DNA from: Isochrysis galbana
Taxonomy: Eukaryota > Haptophyta > Isochrysidales > Isochrysidaceae
Reading direction: 5' to 3'
Assembly: GCA_018136815.1 (NCBI GenBank)
Contig: CM030933.1
Span: 5,162,282-5,226,281, forward strand
Length of the DNA stretch: 64,000 nt
Of the stretch, positions 41,325 to 51,355 are shown piece by piece. Numbering within the stretch: position 1 is the first letter of the stretch; every line of letters begins with the position of its first letter. The translations under genes and the position numbers were made by a program. Below the pieces are notes generated by a model. The model did no database searches, was not told where the DNA came from, and saw only the letters and a program-made list of their open reading frames with translations.

Positions 41325-41606
41325 ATGACGTATTATTCGAAGCTTCCGTGGCTTGCTGTAGGTCCACTGGCGATTGGTCAGACATCGGTGGATGACGTTG
41401 GAGTCTGTACGGGAAGCAATGTGAAGCTCATCAATGGCAAGTGTATCGCGCAGTGCACAAAGGATTGTGATGATGATTTAAGTGGATTGAATACGATGTT
41501 AAATAATATGGGCACCTGTGTGGGTAGCGACGTCAAGTTGGTGGATGGTCAGTGTACTTCAAGTGACATTATGGGGGTATGTACCGGGGGGGGACCACCC
41601 ACATAA
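41325..41606 (+). CDS. Short Cys-repeat ORF in an AT-rich island, fragment
   Basis: The frame from ATG 41325 to 41606 has two near-repeats, GVCTGSNVKLINGKCIAQC and GTCVGSDVKLVDGQCTSSD, and a third GVC at its end, where a minisatellite interrupts it. The local DNA is clearly more AT-rich than its surroundings, with AAAAAAATATATA just upstream. The C-x(3-4)-V-x-L-x-(D/N)-G-x-C unit resembles short repeats in structural proteins of large algal DNA viruses and related elements. That origin is an inference. An intron acceptor (TTTATAG) lies 12 bases before the ATG, so it could instead be an exon of a host gene. Confidence 0.35.
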   Translation: MTYYSKLPWLAVGPLAIGQTSVDDVGVCTGSNVKLINGKCIAQCTKDCDDDLSGLNTMLNNMGTCVGSDVKLVDGQCTSSDIMGVCTGGGPPT

Positions 41607-41765
41607 CTGCCAAGGGGGGGGGGCCACCCATATAACTGCCAAGGGGGGCCACCCACATAACTGCCAAGGGGGGGATTACCCAGCCAAGGGGACCACCCAC
41701 ATAACTGCCGGAAGGAGCATCCCACATAACTGCCGGAGGGACCACCCCACATAACTGCCGGATGT
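41590..41765. repeat. CCACATAACTGCC minisatellite
   Basis: About six units of 25-32 bases built on ACCACCCACATAACTGCC followed by AAGGGGGG or GGAGGG. Confidence 0.88.
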
Positions 41766-43051
41766 TGTATTCCTGCCCATCTGAAGGCTGTAGGCATGAA
41801 TATTCGTGTAAGGTACGCGCTCACAATTACAATTGAACAGTTCCCCGTGTTGCCACTGACGCACAAGACACACAGATTCGGATTCCCCATGGTCTCAAGT
41901 CCAGGTTTGCCGATTTTGATCTCGAAATTTGCGATTCGAATTTTGTTTTTGCTGTTACTATAATTGTTGGCTCGTTTAAGGTAATAAACCGGCATGACTT
42001 CGACTTCTCGTTCTGCAGTCGCTCTGCGAGACTCTCTCTCTCTCTCTCCGTCCGCCTCTCCTCGGCCGACGGTAGGAAGATTCGTCCAAAACATTCTCCG
42101 GTCCCAAGATATCTCGTGGGGGGTCTCTCCGCGCTCCGCGAGGGAAAGGACGCGATCTCGCTCCGAGATCGGCCTCGCGCCCTCCCACGCTGCCCCGCCG
42201 TGCCCTCGGTCCCTCGCCCCCCCCCCGCGGCAGGTTCTTTCCCTCGGCGTGCCATCCGTCGCTTCCGGCCGTTATATTATCCCCCCCCGCGCGAGGTTCT
42301 TCTCCTCCGTGCGCGGTTCGTTTCCTCCGGCCGTCGTTCGTTCCCCCCCCGCGCGCGTTATTCCCCCCCCCTTCGCTTCGATTCCTCTCGCGATTCCTTC
42401 GATGATTGCCTTCATCTCGTCCGTTCTTCTTCGCGATTCTCGCGGAGGGGGCACCGACGTTTAACGTTAGTTTCGCCGTGGTTTCGGTAAAAGAAAGGTA
42501 GAACGAATGGCACGCGCCTCGCGTCTCGCGTCTTGTTTCGTCGCCCTTTGCTCGTCTCTTGTCTAGAAGGTCTCTCCGCACATCGCCTTCTTCCCCCGCG
42601 CGAGTTTGGATCTCTCCTCGACCCTCCGCGTTGGCTTAAGCGGACGAGTTTCGCTTTAACGATAGTCCGAACCCTTCGTTTGCGTAGTTATGCGCTCTCG
42701 TTCCGTATTTCTTCGCGCATGGCGATCGATCGCGACCTCAGCCTTCGCCGCGCGGGAGGGGTTTGTTTATCGAATGATTCCGGAGTGTTTACGTTAGTTT
42801 TCTGAGCCCAAGGACTTTGGTTTTTGGGTTTCTAGTGAGTGTTTTTGTAGCAACTTCGTCGAGTCCCTCCGTGTTCCCAAGCGAGTCCCCCCCGAGTTCC
42901 CGAGTCTATACCCCGAGTCAACGAGTCAATACAAGTCAAGCACGCGCCTGAGCCACCCCCAGTCGCCTGCCACCACCTCCCACAAGCCTCCTTCCGCACT
43001 TCCGCGCCCACCGTGCTCCGTGCGTGCGTCGTGCGTCGTGCGTCGATCACC
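41766..43051 (+). other. Leader region of the gypsy-type element, LTR not resolved
   Basis: This stretch should hold the 5' LTR and primer-binding site of the retrotransposon whose gag starts at 43052. It is C/T-rich from about 42030 to 42600 (CTCTCTCTCTC, runs of C). The 3' LTR is lost in the gap, so the LTR ends cannot be fixed by comparison, and I could not assign a primer-binding site with confidence. Confidence 0.4.
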
Positions 43052-45817
43052 ATGCCCGTAGTCAACCCCGAGGAAAGCTCCATGAGCTCCCCACAAGAAC
43101 CGCGTTCCGCGCTAGCTGCCGGCGCGCCCTCGCAGGCAATCTCCAAGAGTGAGATCAGCCTTGCTCTGACAAGCACAAAATCTTCGCTCGCGCCTTCGGC
43201 TCCGGTCGCCATGTCGAGTTCTCTCCTTGAGAAATCTTCATTGTCCCTGCGTCATGAGCCCGTCTCTTCTTCTTCGGTTCTCGAATCGTACGGGTCGAAG
43301 TCCCCCGGGGAAGAGAGCCTCGTGGGTCCCCTCCCTTCTTCAAAAGAGAGTCTTTCCGAGCCAGTTCTCCCCTCCTCTCGCCTCTCCGCGCCGACGGTCG
43401 AAGTTCCGCCGCCTCCGCAGGCCTCTACTCACACCCCGTCAACTGGAGCTGGAATGGGTCCTCTCGCCTCGTCCGTTGCTCCACCGGCGGCCTTTCCTCT
43501 CCTTTCTTTTGCTGATCCTTTGCCAAGTATTCCTTCCTCTCTCAATCCCTCTGTGGTTGGTGCTGAAGATGATGTGGGTTCCGTCCGGTCCCTCCCTCCT
43601 TTCGAGCCCCCACCATATGAAGAGTTTGTTCCACCCCCGTCGACGTACTCGTACCCCAAACGTAACTTCGTTCCACCTCCGACCGCCACCGTCGGCGCCG
43701 CCCAAATCATGGACCAACAAGTCCAGATCGAGGCTCTCCGCGGCGCTGTCGACCGCCTTGAGTCCTCTACCCTCCAAGCCGCCCAACGCCACGAAGAATT
43801 TCAGCGGGAGGTGGGGTCTACCTTCAACACGATACTCAACATTCTACAGGGCCAAGCGGGCACCACGACTTCGTCTCGAGTCGAAACTTCGCCACCGCTT
43901 GTGGAAGGAGGAGACAACTCCATTGGTGCTCCTCAGGCCTCGGTGAAGTTCCCTTCTCAACCTTTGCCCGCCGCGCCGTCCTCCATTCTACCGAATTCGA
44001 TTTCCGATCCCGGACCCAATACGCCTGTTCCTGTCCCGTCTGCCAAGCCTGTTTCTGATCCCCAACCTCCACCCACCGTCGCGGGCCTCCGTTCGCTTCC
44101 AAATCCGGCGGCTCGGCGCCATCCCGTCGATCCAAGCCTCGCCGGTGATGTTTCTGAGCGAGAGGTCATCCTAGCCTCGTGGAACCAACTGTTTAAGGAT
44201 GCCGCCTACGAGGTAGCCTCTCTCTACAGGAAGTCCGACGATTTCGAGCTCATCCACGCCATTCTCAACGGCGGCCTCTCTCGAGCCGGCAATGTTTGGC
44301 ACTACCGCGTGTTTTTCGAGGAGGAGCACGTGACCAAGTGGGCTCGGAGCCGCTTCTTCCTCGACCGGATCCTCCATCACCAAGTCCGAATGGGCAAAGA
44401 GCTTTCCGAGATCAAGTTCCCCAAGGGCCTGGCCTCGGACGTCCAGATAGCGGCTACCTCCTGGAATGATTTTCGTCTGTCCTTCATCAAGCCGCTCGAG
44501 CGCGCCCTCTCGCTCGGCTGCGACCACCGTGAAATCTTTACATCCTTGCTAGCGGCCGCCAACTTGTGCACCACCGGCAACCAAAGGATTTACGCCTTCC
44601 TCCTCGATCTCGCCGAAGATCCGGTTCTCTCTCTCAACCCCGCGCTAGCCTGCGACGTGCTTCTCCGCAAGTGCGACGCCACTTTCGCGGCCAACGTGCC
44701 CGGCTTCGCCAAAGACTCCGCCTCCATGGAGTGGGACCGGCTCGTAGCCCGTGAAGCCGGCTCCGATCTCTTAGAGCTATCCAAGAATTTGGTGCGTGCG
44801 TACGTCCGCAAGATGGGCGACGCGAAGGTGGATGCCACGACGGTCTGGGACCACCCGAACATGTCGCACGATATCAATCAACGATTCGAGTCCATTATCC
44901 GGAACGACAAGGTCGACGCGGCTCGCGGCGTGGATAACGCGACCAAGTTCGGCGAGTGTCTTGCAAAGACCCGCTTCCGCGTCGAGAACCACGAGCTTCC
45001 TCGTTCGGCCCTTTCGTGCGTCAACTTATGCCAGCGCTACCTGAGCCCGTACGAACAGGCCCGTGCTGGCCAACAACAAATGTCGGTCACGGTCGCCGCC
45101 GTGACGCCGCCGGCGAGTACTTCCAAGGCCACAAAGACCGCCAAGGTTGCTAAGGCTGCCTCTAACCCCGCGGACACTACGGCTTCGATGGTCGCCGCCG
45201 TCCAAGCGGCGGTGGCCGAGGCATTAAAATCGCCAAACAACAACTCGAACCGCAAGGCGACTGGCGCTGACAACCGTCGGGCTCCGCCTCCGCCTACGAA
45301 TTACTCCGCATCGTCTCCGCTACCGGACGCACTTCTTGACCGTCCTCTCGGCAAAAGCACGTCTTCTCGTCGCCAATGTGACCCCCCTCCGAACGGCCTT
45401 GGACTTCCGGCCGATTCGGGCCTCTCGGAATGGGATCCAGGTAGCTGGTCTCGAGCGCGAGCCCGCTTCTGGCAAATTTCTCGTTACGCGGGTCACCCGG
45501 CCCTTCGCGCGGCGCTCACGCGCTGCCGTCCCTCGGATGCCACCATGACGGCGCCGCGCCTCGACGACTTAGACCGCGACGTCAAAGAGTGGACCGACGC
45601 CAACGGCTGTGCGTACTGCGCCTTTCGTCCCCGGGCTCCATCGGGTACGCCCGAGGCAGACCTGTGGAAATATGGCACGGGCGACGGAGCTCATAACCCC
45701 GTCGTTTGCCAACCATACATTCGTTTTCTCTGCGAAGGCGGTGGTGGCGAGTGTGGTAACGACCCAGAAGTCCACCGCCGCCTCCGCACGATGGTCGTTC
45801 TCCGTCCGGCCCAGTAG
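43052..45817 (+). CDS. gag-like protein of the retrotransposon, 921 residues
   Basis: Starts at MPVVNPEESSMSSPQEPRSA; the same start is preserved in the fragment near 1853. Residues 1-330 are Ser/Pro-rich and low complexity. A helical region with the look of a capsid follows (LFKDAAYEVASLYRKSDDFE, WHYRVFFEEEHVTKWARSRF, ATSWNDFRLSFIKPLERALS, SHDINQRFESIIRND). Then comes an Ala/Lys linker and a C-terminal Cys/His segment (CAYCAFRPRAP, VVCQPYIRFLCEGGGGECG) that could bind zinc but does not have the CCHC knuckle spacing. It ends in TAG, after which the same frame stays open into pol. Confidence 0.8.
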   Translation: MPVVNPEESSMSSPQEPRSALAAGAPSQAISKSEISLALTSTKSSLAPSAPVAMSSSLLEKSSLSLRHEPVSSSSVLESYGSKSPGEESLVGPLPSSKESLSEPVLPSSRLSAPTVEVPPPPQASTHTPSTGAGMGPLASSVAPPAAFPLLSFADPLPSIPSSLNPSVVGAEDDVGSVRSLPPFEPPPYEEFVPPPSTYSYPKRNFVPPPTATVGAAQIMDQQVQIEALRGAVDRLESSTLQAAQRHEEFQREVGSTFNTILNILQGQAGTTTSSRVETSPPLVEGGDNSIGAPQASVKFPSQPLPAAPSSILPNSISDPGPNTPVPVPSAKPVSDPQPPPTVAGLRSLPNPAARRHPVDPSLAGDVSEREVILASWNQLFKDAAYEVASLYRKSDDFELIHAILNGGLSRAGNVWHYRVFFEEEHVTKWARSRFFLDRILHHQVRMGKELSEIKFPKGLASDVQIAATSWNDFRLSFIKPLERALSLGCDHREIFTSLLAAANLCTTGNQRIYAFLLDLAEDPVLSLNPALACDVLLRKCDATFAANVPGFAKDSASMEWDRLVAREAGSDLLELSKNLVRAYVRKMGDAKVDATTVWDHPNMSHDINQRFESIIRNDKVDAARGVDNATKFGECLAKTRFRVENHELPRSALSCVNLCQRYLSPYEQARAGQQQMSVTVAAVTPPASTSKATKTAKVAKAASNPADTTASMVAAVQAAVAEALKSPNNNSNRKATGADNRRAPPPPTNYSASSPLPDALLDRPLGKSTSSRRQCDPPPNGLGLPADSGLSEWDPGSWSRARARFWQISRYAGHPALRAALTRCRPSDATMTAPRLDDLDRDVKEWTDANGCAYCAFRPRAPSGTPEADLWKYGTGDGAHNPVVCQPYIRFLCEGGGGECGNDPEVHRRLRTMVVLRPAQ

Positions 45818-48800
45818 GTCGTCGGCGGGGCCCACGTCCGCGTTGTTACCCCGCTACCAGTCCAGGGTAGTGGGCCCGAACGCCACCCACCAAAAGATCG
45901 TATTACGCTACGGCCGGGTACTTCTACGGCCTCCAACCAGTACCCCAAGATTCCCCAAGTTCTAGACAAGCCCTGCCACCTCCATCCCCCTCTTTCTCCT
46001 GCCTCCTCGCCGATTGCCCCTACTTCTCCCAAGGCCGATGATACCATCCTGATTCTCGATATCACGCACGAGTCCTCCAAACCAAGTCAACCGCTGCCGC
46101 TTCTATATCAACTCAAGCCGCTGAACCGCTACTCCACGCCACTTCCCAAGCATCCCCAGTCCAAGACCTCACGGTCTACGAAAGTCCAGCCGCCGCAGGC
46201 CCAATCCAACCCTCAATCTCTCAAATCAAATTTCGCATGTCCGAGCCACAAAACGTCTCCCGAGTACGAGTCCGAGTCCAAGTCACGTTCAGAATTACCC
46301 TCTTCGTCTTACGCCACCGCGAGCCCATCTACGAGTCTGAGCCCAGTCCAGTCATCACCGGTATCACCAGTCTCCATCCCTACGACGATGGAGACGCAGT
46401 TCCCCGGTTCTTCCCCACTTTCTTTCGAGTCCGAGTCCGAACCTGTTTTGAGCAAACCCCGTTCTGAGCCATCCGAGTCCGAGTCCGAGTCCGAGTTTAC
46501 AACGTCACCGAGTCCTACCACGCGGTCGACCGCAGGATTAACGGAGCTCCAGCCACCCACTGAGCCTCCGACGACCACTCCTTCCGGGGGAGTGTTCACC
46601 TTCGGTCCTCCGCGCCCCGAGTCCGAGTCATTTGGAATCTCCGGTCACGTCCAGAATTCCAACCATACCCGAGCCCCGTTTCACGAGCCACCGCGTATTG
46701 AGTCCAAACACAAGCTGACGCCGGAGCCCTCGGCGACAGCCACTGTGTCCTTGTCCGAGCCACCGTTCCGAGTCTCGCCGCAGCCGGCCTGCCACTCCAG
46801 CAAGCTGCACGCTGCCGAGCCGATCCCTTCCGTTTCCGTTCCGAGTCCGAGTCCAATCGCACAAGACAGTGCATCCCGAGCCCGCGTAATCAAGCCCGTC
46901 ACCGAGTCCGAGTTTACGGCCGCACCGAGCCAACCGGTGCTGGCCACCATGCCCCTATCGTCATCACAAGCTTCCGCCTCGTCCTCATCGACGGTTGCGA
47001 CGGCAGGGGGCTTCACTTTTGGGCCGGCCCCGTCCGTTCCCATTTCGAAAGTTAGCCCTGTTTTTGGCGTCCAGCACGCCAGAAACAACGAGTCCGAGTC
47101 CGAGTACAAATCAACGTCACCGCGGAGCCCGCGGTCGACCACCGGCGTTCCCACGCCACCCCATCAACCGAGAGCCATGGAGGAGCTGGCACAGCCGTCT
47201 CCTAGCCCCTCTCAAGTCGCTGAGTCTTCCGAGTTCGAGTCTGAGTCAACCGTAATTTCAGCGGTCCATCCACCCGCTAGCCCGAGCCAAGTCCTCCGAA
47301 GAATGCTTCGCATTGCAAAACCTCTTCGGCCACCACCCACGCCAGCCGCTGCCGCAGAGCCACAACCCTGGCCTCAGCCTTCCCCGCAGCCGGCTTCTAC
47401 GACAGCCACGTCCCTTCTTTCGCCGGCGCCGACCCCGCCGACGACAGATTGCAACGAAGTCGATGCCTGGCCCGATTCCTCTTCCGACGTGACCATGGAG
47501 AGGGACCACAACTCCCTTGCACGTCGAGGAACGACCGCCTCCCAAACCGAGCTTCTACGCCCATTGAGCCAGTACAACCGAGTCTCTAAGCAATGCCCTT
47601 CACGCCTCTCATCGGTGGTGTCGCAGCCGCGGCGTCCGTCGCCGCAATCCGACACCCCACCTCTCCGAGCTTGGTCGTCGATCCCGTCCTCCGAGCCCGT
47701 TTCCACGTCGTCGATATCCGAGTCTTCTTTCATTCGTCCTACGTCGCCGCGGCCACCGGTTGCAGCCTCCAAGCACAGCCTGCCTCTCGATACCACTGCC
47801 AACGCCATCATGCGCGTGGCAGCGATCAATGCGTCCGCGATCCAGTCCTTCGATTCCTCTCAAAACAACTCCGATGTCGGCACCCGCGATGATACCCCGT
47901 CACCCGCTCTCCACGCTCTCGCCTCTCTTCGTGCACGAGCGAGCGGCTCTGCGGTGGTATTGCCTCGGCACCTGACGGAGGCAGCCCAAGAACTTCGCCG
48001 GCCTCGCAATGGCACCCTAGCCTCGCCTGCCGCCGCGCTACCCAAGCACTTCGATGAGCTTTGCGCCGAGCTCACGAAGATGAATCAACGAGTCCAAGAC
48101 GGGCTGACGTCTGGCTGTCACGCACCACGCGTTCTCGTCGTCGGCGAGACGAGCGGCGTCGTCTCCTCGATGTTCCTACTCGCCGGAGCTGATGTGGCTA
48201 CGTGCGATTTGTATCCTTCCGAGATTGATTACGTGCCCCACTTCCAAGGCGACGCGCTTCATGTCCAAAACCTAGGTTGGGACCTGGTCATCGCCCACCC
48301 GCCCTGCACGTACCTCTCCGCCGTCAGTAGCCAATGGCTTTCACAAGAACCCGGACGTCGTGCCGCTCTTGAGTCGGCCGCCCGCGTCTTCAAGTCAATG
48401 GCCTCCGCCACTGCTCCGTTTGTAGCGGTTGAAAACCCTCGGATGCATGCGGAAGCTCGCCGTTTAGTCGGGGGGTTGACCCCGACCCAAGTCGTCCAAC
48501 CCTGGGAGCACGGCACTGGACACCAGAAAGCCACGGGGTTGTACCTCACCAAAGGGCTGCCGCCCCTCCAGCCAACCTGCGTCGTGGATGGCCGTGAGTC
48601 GGCCATGGCTAACCTCTCTCCTTCACCGCACCGTGGCGCTCTCCGCAGCCGCACCTACGTCGGCGTAGCTGGAGCGATGGCGATCCATTGGATGCCTGTT
48701 CTTCTTCGATATTTGAGCCAACAGGGAGACCAGGCATCGACGAAGAAACTGTCCGCGTTGGAGCTACTCGCTTGCGCGCGGCGCAGCCTATTGGACCGGC

Positions 48801-51255
48801 CTTCACTAAGTTCAACCGAGGCTACCGCCTACGAGCCGTGGTCGGCTCTTCATCGTTATGAGAGGGGGAGGGAATCTAGTGAAGTTTCTTCCGACCCCGT
48901 TGTTTCCCGTCCAGCTACTCCCGAGACAAACAACCACGAAGACCAAAAAGAAACCCACGATAACTACGACAACGACACGCCACTCTACGCCTCCGAGTCT
49001 ACTCTCCACGACCCATTCTCTCCATGGACCGCCCCGCCTCCGGCACGCGCGAGCTCGCCGCGTCCGACGACGCCGACGACTCTCCGGAAGCGGCGCCAAC
49101 AATGGCAATCATTCGGAGTGAACGGGGACCCGAAATGGTCCAACGTCACGCTCGAAACCGCTGACGAAATAAGAGCGCAAGCTCTAGCCGGACGAGGCGC
49201 CGACGAGGAATCCGACCTCGCCGCTGCCGTCCGAGCGCCAATCGAGTTCGTGGAAGCCAAAGGCATCCGCGCCGAAGAGTTAGCCTCACTAGTTCGAAGA
49301 CCCAAGACAGAAGCCCAAGCCCGTCTCGAGAAAGATTGGGAAAAGATGTCCGACCACCCGAGGCACCCCACCGACAAGAGAGGCCTGGGCTACACTAGCC
49401 CCAAGCTATCACCCTGCCCCTCTACCCACGAGGACGACGCCTCTAGGCCCTATGCCACGATAGCGGCAGTCGGAGTACCCGAAGAGACGACGTCCACTTT
49501 GACGAAGAATTCACCCGAGCAACCACTCTGTCGACCAACCCTGTCCCCGTCCGACACCATCGCATACGTGACCGCGCACCGACCGGAGAGTGTCGTGGAT
49601 ACCCTGCCCTCAGCTTACCCAAGGCATTGTCTATATGTTCGAGATCTAATGGTCTGCCGCTCCGGCGAGGCTACCAGCAAAGAAGGAGTCATCTTAGCCG
49701 ACTCCGCCCTCACGGTCAACAGCACCCTCGCTGACACCGGAGCTGGCCCGTCGGTCGTGACCACTTCCCTCTTGTCCGGCCTACCCAACGACGCATGCGT
49801 CGAGCGGCTGCCACAAGCCGTGGTGACACCGCTTCACGGTCCGGACGGCCTACCTCTTATCACGCGAGGCAAGGCTCGAATCGTCTTCTCCGTCGGCGGA
49901 TTTCTCTTTCGTCATACGTTCATGGTGATTGAAGGCAACCCGATGCTGCTGCTCGGGAACGACTTCTTAGCCACGCACGCCGCTTCGATTCAGCTCGCCT
50001 CCGACAGCGCGGACGGCTCTATCACTCTCGGTGCTCCATCCACGGTGGCTCCTCTTGGGGTTAATGGCAGTCCAAGCCCCGACGCCCCGCCGATCTTTCG
50101 CGTCTCGACGTCACCGATAGCGATGGTCCCTGTCAGCCTGACTTGTGCACAAGTCTGTCCGACCTCCGCGAACCCAATTACGACTGACTTCTTCCGAGGG
50201 CCGCAGGCCGCCGAAAACGACAACCAGCTAGTCTCCGAGCCTCTCTTCAACACGGCCGATGAGTTTGCCGCCAAAGCGCCGGCATCATGTGGCTCCGAGT
50301 ACCTCCTATATACCCACGAACCTATCACGATCCCGGCCTATCATCGGGCAACGTTTCACGTCCGAATTCCACTAGCTCTTCGAGAACACGAAGATTGCGC
50401 CATGCTCGTGGACCGACTACCTACGCGTGAAACGATCGATAGCTCTCCTCTCGTCATCCCTCAAGTAGAGAGGCCGAACTCCAACCACACCATCGCGATT
50501 ACGGTGGTCAATACTGACCCCAAACCTCTACATCTTCCGTCGTTCCATCCTGTAGCTTCGTTACAGGTTCGATTCAAGATTCACGCTGGAACTTATCGCC
50601 GCGTCGGTGACGTTAACTCGCCGGATGTGATTGAGTCGCTCGACGAGGACCAATGTAAGCTCCTCGAGGCAGCCAAGATCGACCCCGAGGGCCGTCTCTC
50701 GATGCCCCAACGTGAACAAGTTCGTCGTCTACTGGCCCGACGTATCGCTGCTTTCGCAATTGACCCGACCAACCCGAATCACACTCACGTGATGGAGGTA
50801 GAGCTACCGCTCAACCCCGGAGTCGAAGCTCACCGCCACGCACCGTCTAGAGTTGGACGAGAGGGTGAGAAGATCATAGAGGACGAAGTTTGCAAGATGG
50901 AGTCCGCGGGTATCATCAGGAAATCAAACTCGTCGTGGGCCTCTCGAGTCGTGCTGGTCACTAAGAAGGATGGCTCAGTACGTTTCTGCGTAGATTACCG
51001 CGACGTCAACTCCAAGCTTCGTCTAGAGGACAGCCCTCTTCCCCTCACGGTAGAAGCCATCGACCGATTGTCGTCCGGCCAAGGCAACCTTGATTCTCTA
51101 TTCCTTTGCACCCTGGACCTGGCATCTGGTTTCTGGGGTATACCGATCAAAGAGTCCGATAAACATATCACCGCGTTCACTACTCATCGCGGCAAGTACG
51201 AGTTCAATTACTTGCCTTTTGGTGTTCAATCCGGTCCCTCGTATATGTGCCGCCT
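45818..51255 (+). CDS. pol of the retrotransposon: linker, MTase-like domain, protease, RT (partial)
   Basis: Translation continues in the gag frame immediately after the TAG with no further stop to the gap, 1812 codons; the first Met is at 46388. Up to about 48080 it is Ser/Pro/Glu-rich, with GAGTCC hexamer runs (SESESESE). The MTase-like domain follows. The protease has LADTGAGPSVVTTSLL (about 49729) and LLLGNDFLATHAA (about 49946). The reverse transcriptase shows ESAGIIRKSNSSWASRVVLV, VRFCVDYRDVNSKL, TLDLASGFWGIPI and FNYLPFGVQSGPSYMCR, after which the N run cuts it before the catalytic YxDD block. I cannot tell whether pol is made only by readthrough or also from its own start. Confidence 0.9.
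48120..48722 (+). other. Phage-type cytosine-C5 methyltransferase-like domain inside pol
   Basis: The order of blocks is VLVVGETSGVVSSMFLLAGA followed by DVATCDLYP (SAM-binding strands 1 and 2), GDALHV, DLVIAHPPCTYLS (a motif IV-like PPC loop with the candidate catalytic Cys at about 48304-48306), FVAVENPRMH (motif VI-like ENP), PTQVVQPWEHGTGHQKATGL, LPPLQPT, and RSRTYVGVAGAMAIHW at the end. This set, PPCT...ENP...QP(W/Y)xxGxxxxKAT...RSRTxxGIAxAMAxQW, is that of small proteins annotated as DNA cytosine methyltransferases in phages and large DNA viruses, not of DNMT1/DNMT3. All recognisable motifs are intact. Whether it methylates DNA is unknown. Confidence 0.8.
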
Positions 51256-51355
51256 NNNNNNNNNNNNNNNNNNNNNNNNNNNNNNNNNNNNNNNNNNNNN
51301 NNNNNNNNNNNNNNNNNNNNNNNNNNNNNNNNNNNNNNNNNNNNNNNNNNNNNNN
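51256..51355. other. Assembly gap of 100 N
   Basis: Exactly 100 N, a conventional placeholder, so the true distance is unknown. The gap removes the 3' half of the retrotransposon and the 5' part of the sigma-factor gene. Reading frames that appear to cross it are artefacts. Confidence 0.99.

Larger units (their letters stand above)
43052..51255 (+). mobile_element. Ty3/gypsy-type retrotransposon carrying a DNA methyltransferase-like domain, 3' end in gap
   Basis: One continuous reading frame of 8.2 kb, broken only by TAG at 45815-45817, encodes gag, a Ser/Glu/Pro-rich linker, a cytosine-methyltransferase-like domain (about 48120-48722), an aspartic protease (about 49650-50030) and the first half of a reverse transcriptase (about 50780-51255). 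The frame is otherwise intact, so the copy may be recent. RNase H, integrase and the 3' LTR would lie beyond the N run at 51256. A rearranged relative is at 1720-2840. Confidence 0.9.

Noticed and set aside
41994..42464. 156-codon Ser/Arg/Pro frame before gag
   Set aside because: It lies in the C/T-rich leader of the retrotransposon and is composition-driven.
41766..43051. Exact 5' LTR and primer-binding site
   Set aside because: Without the 3' LTR there is nothing to compare with, and no TG...CA boundary with a tRNA-complementary site was convincing.
45815..45817. TAG as a reassigned sense codon (all three in-frame stops seen in the gag-pol and LINE frames are TAG)
   Set aside because: The CHCHD2-like, PDZ-GOLD and PSI genes end in TAG at the expected family length, so TAG is a working stop in this genome.
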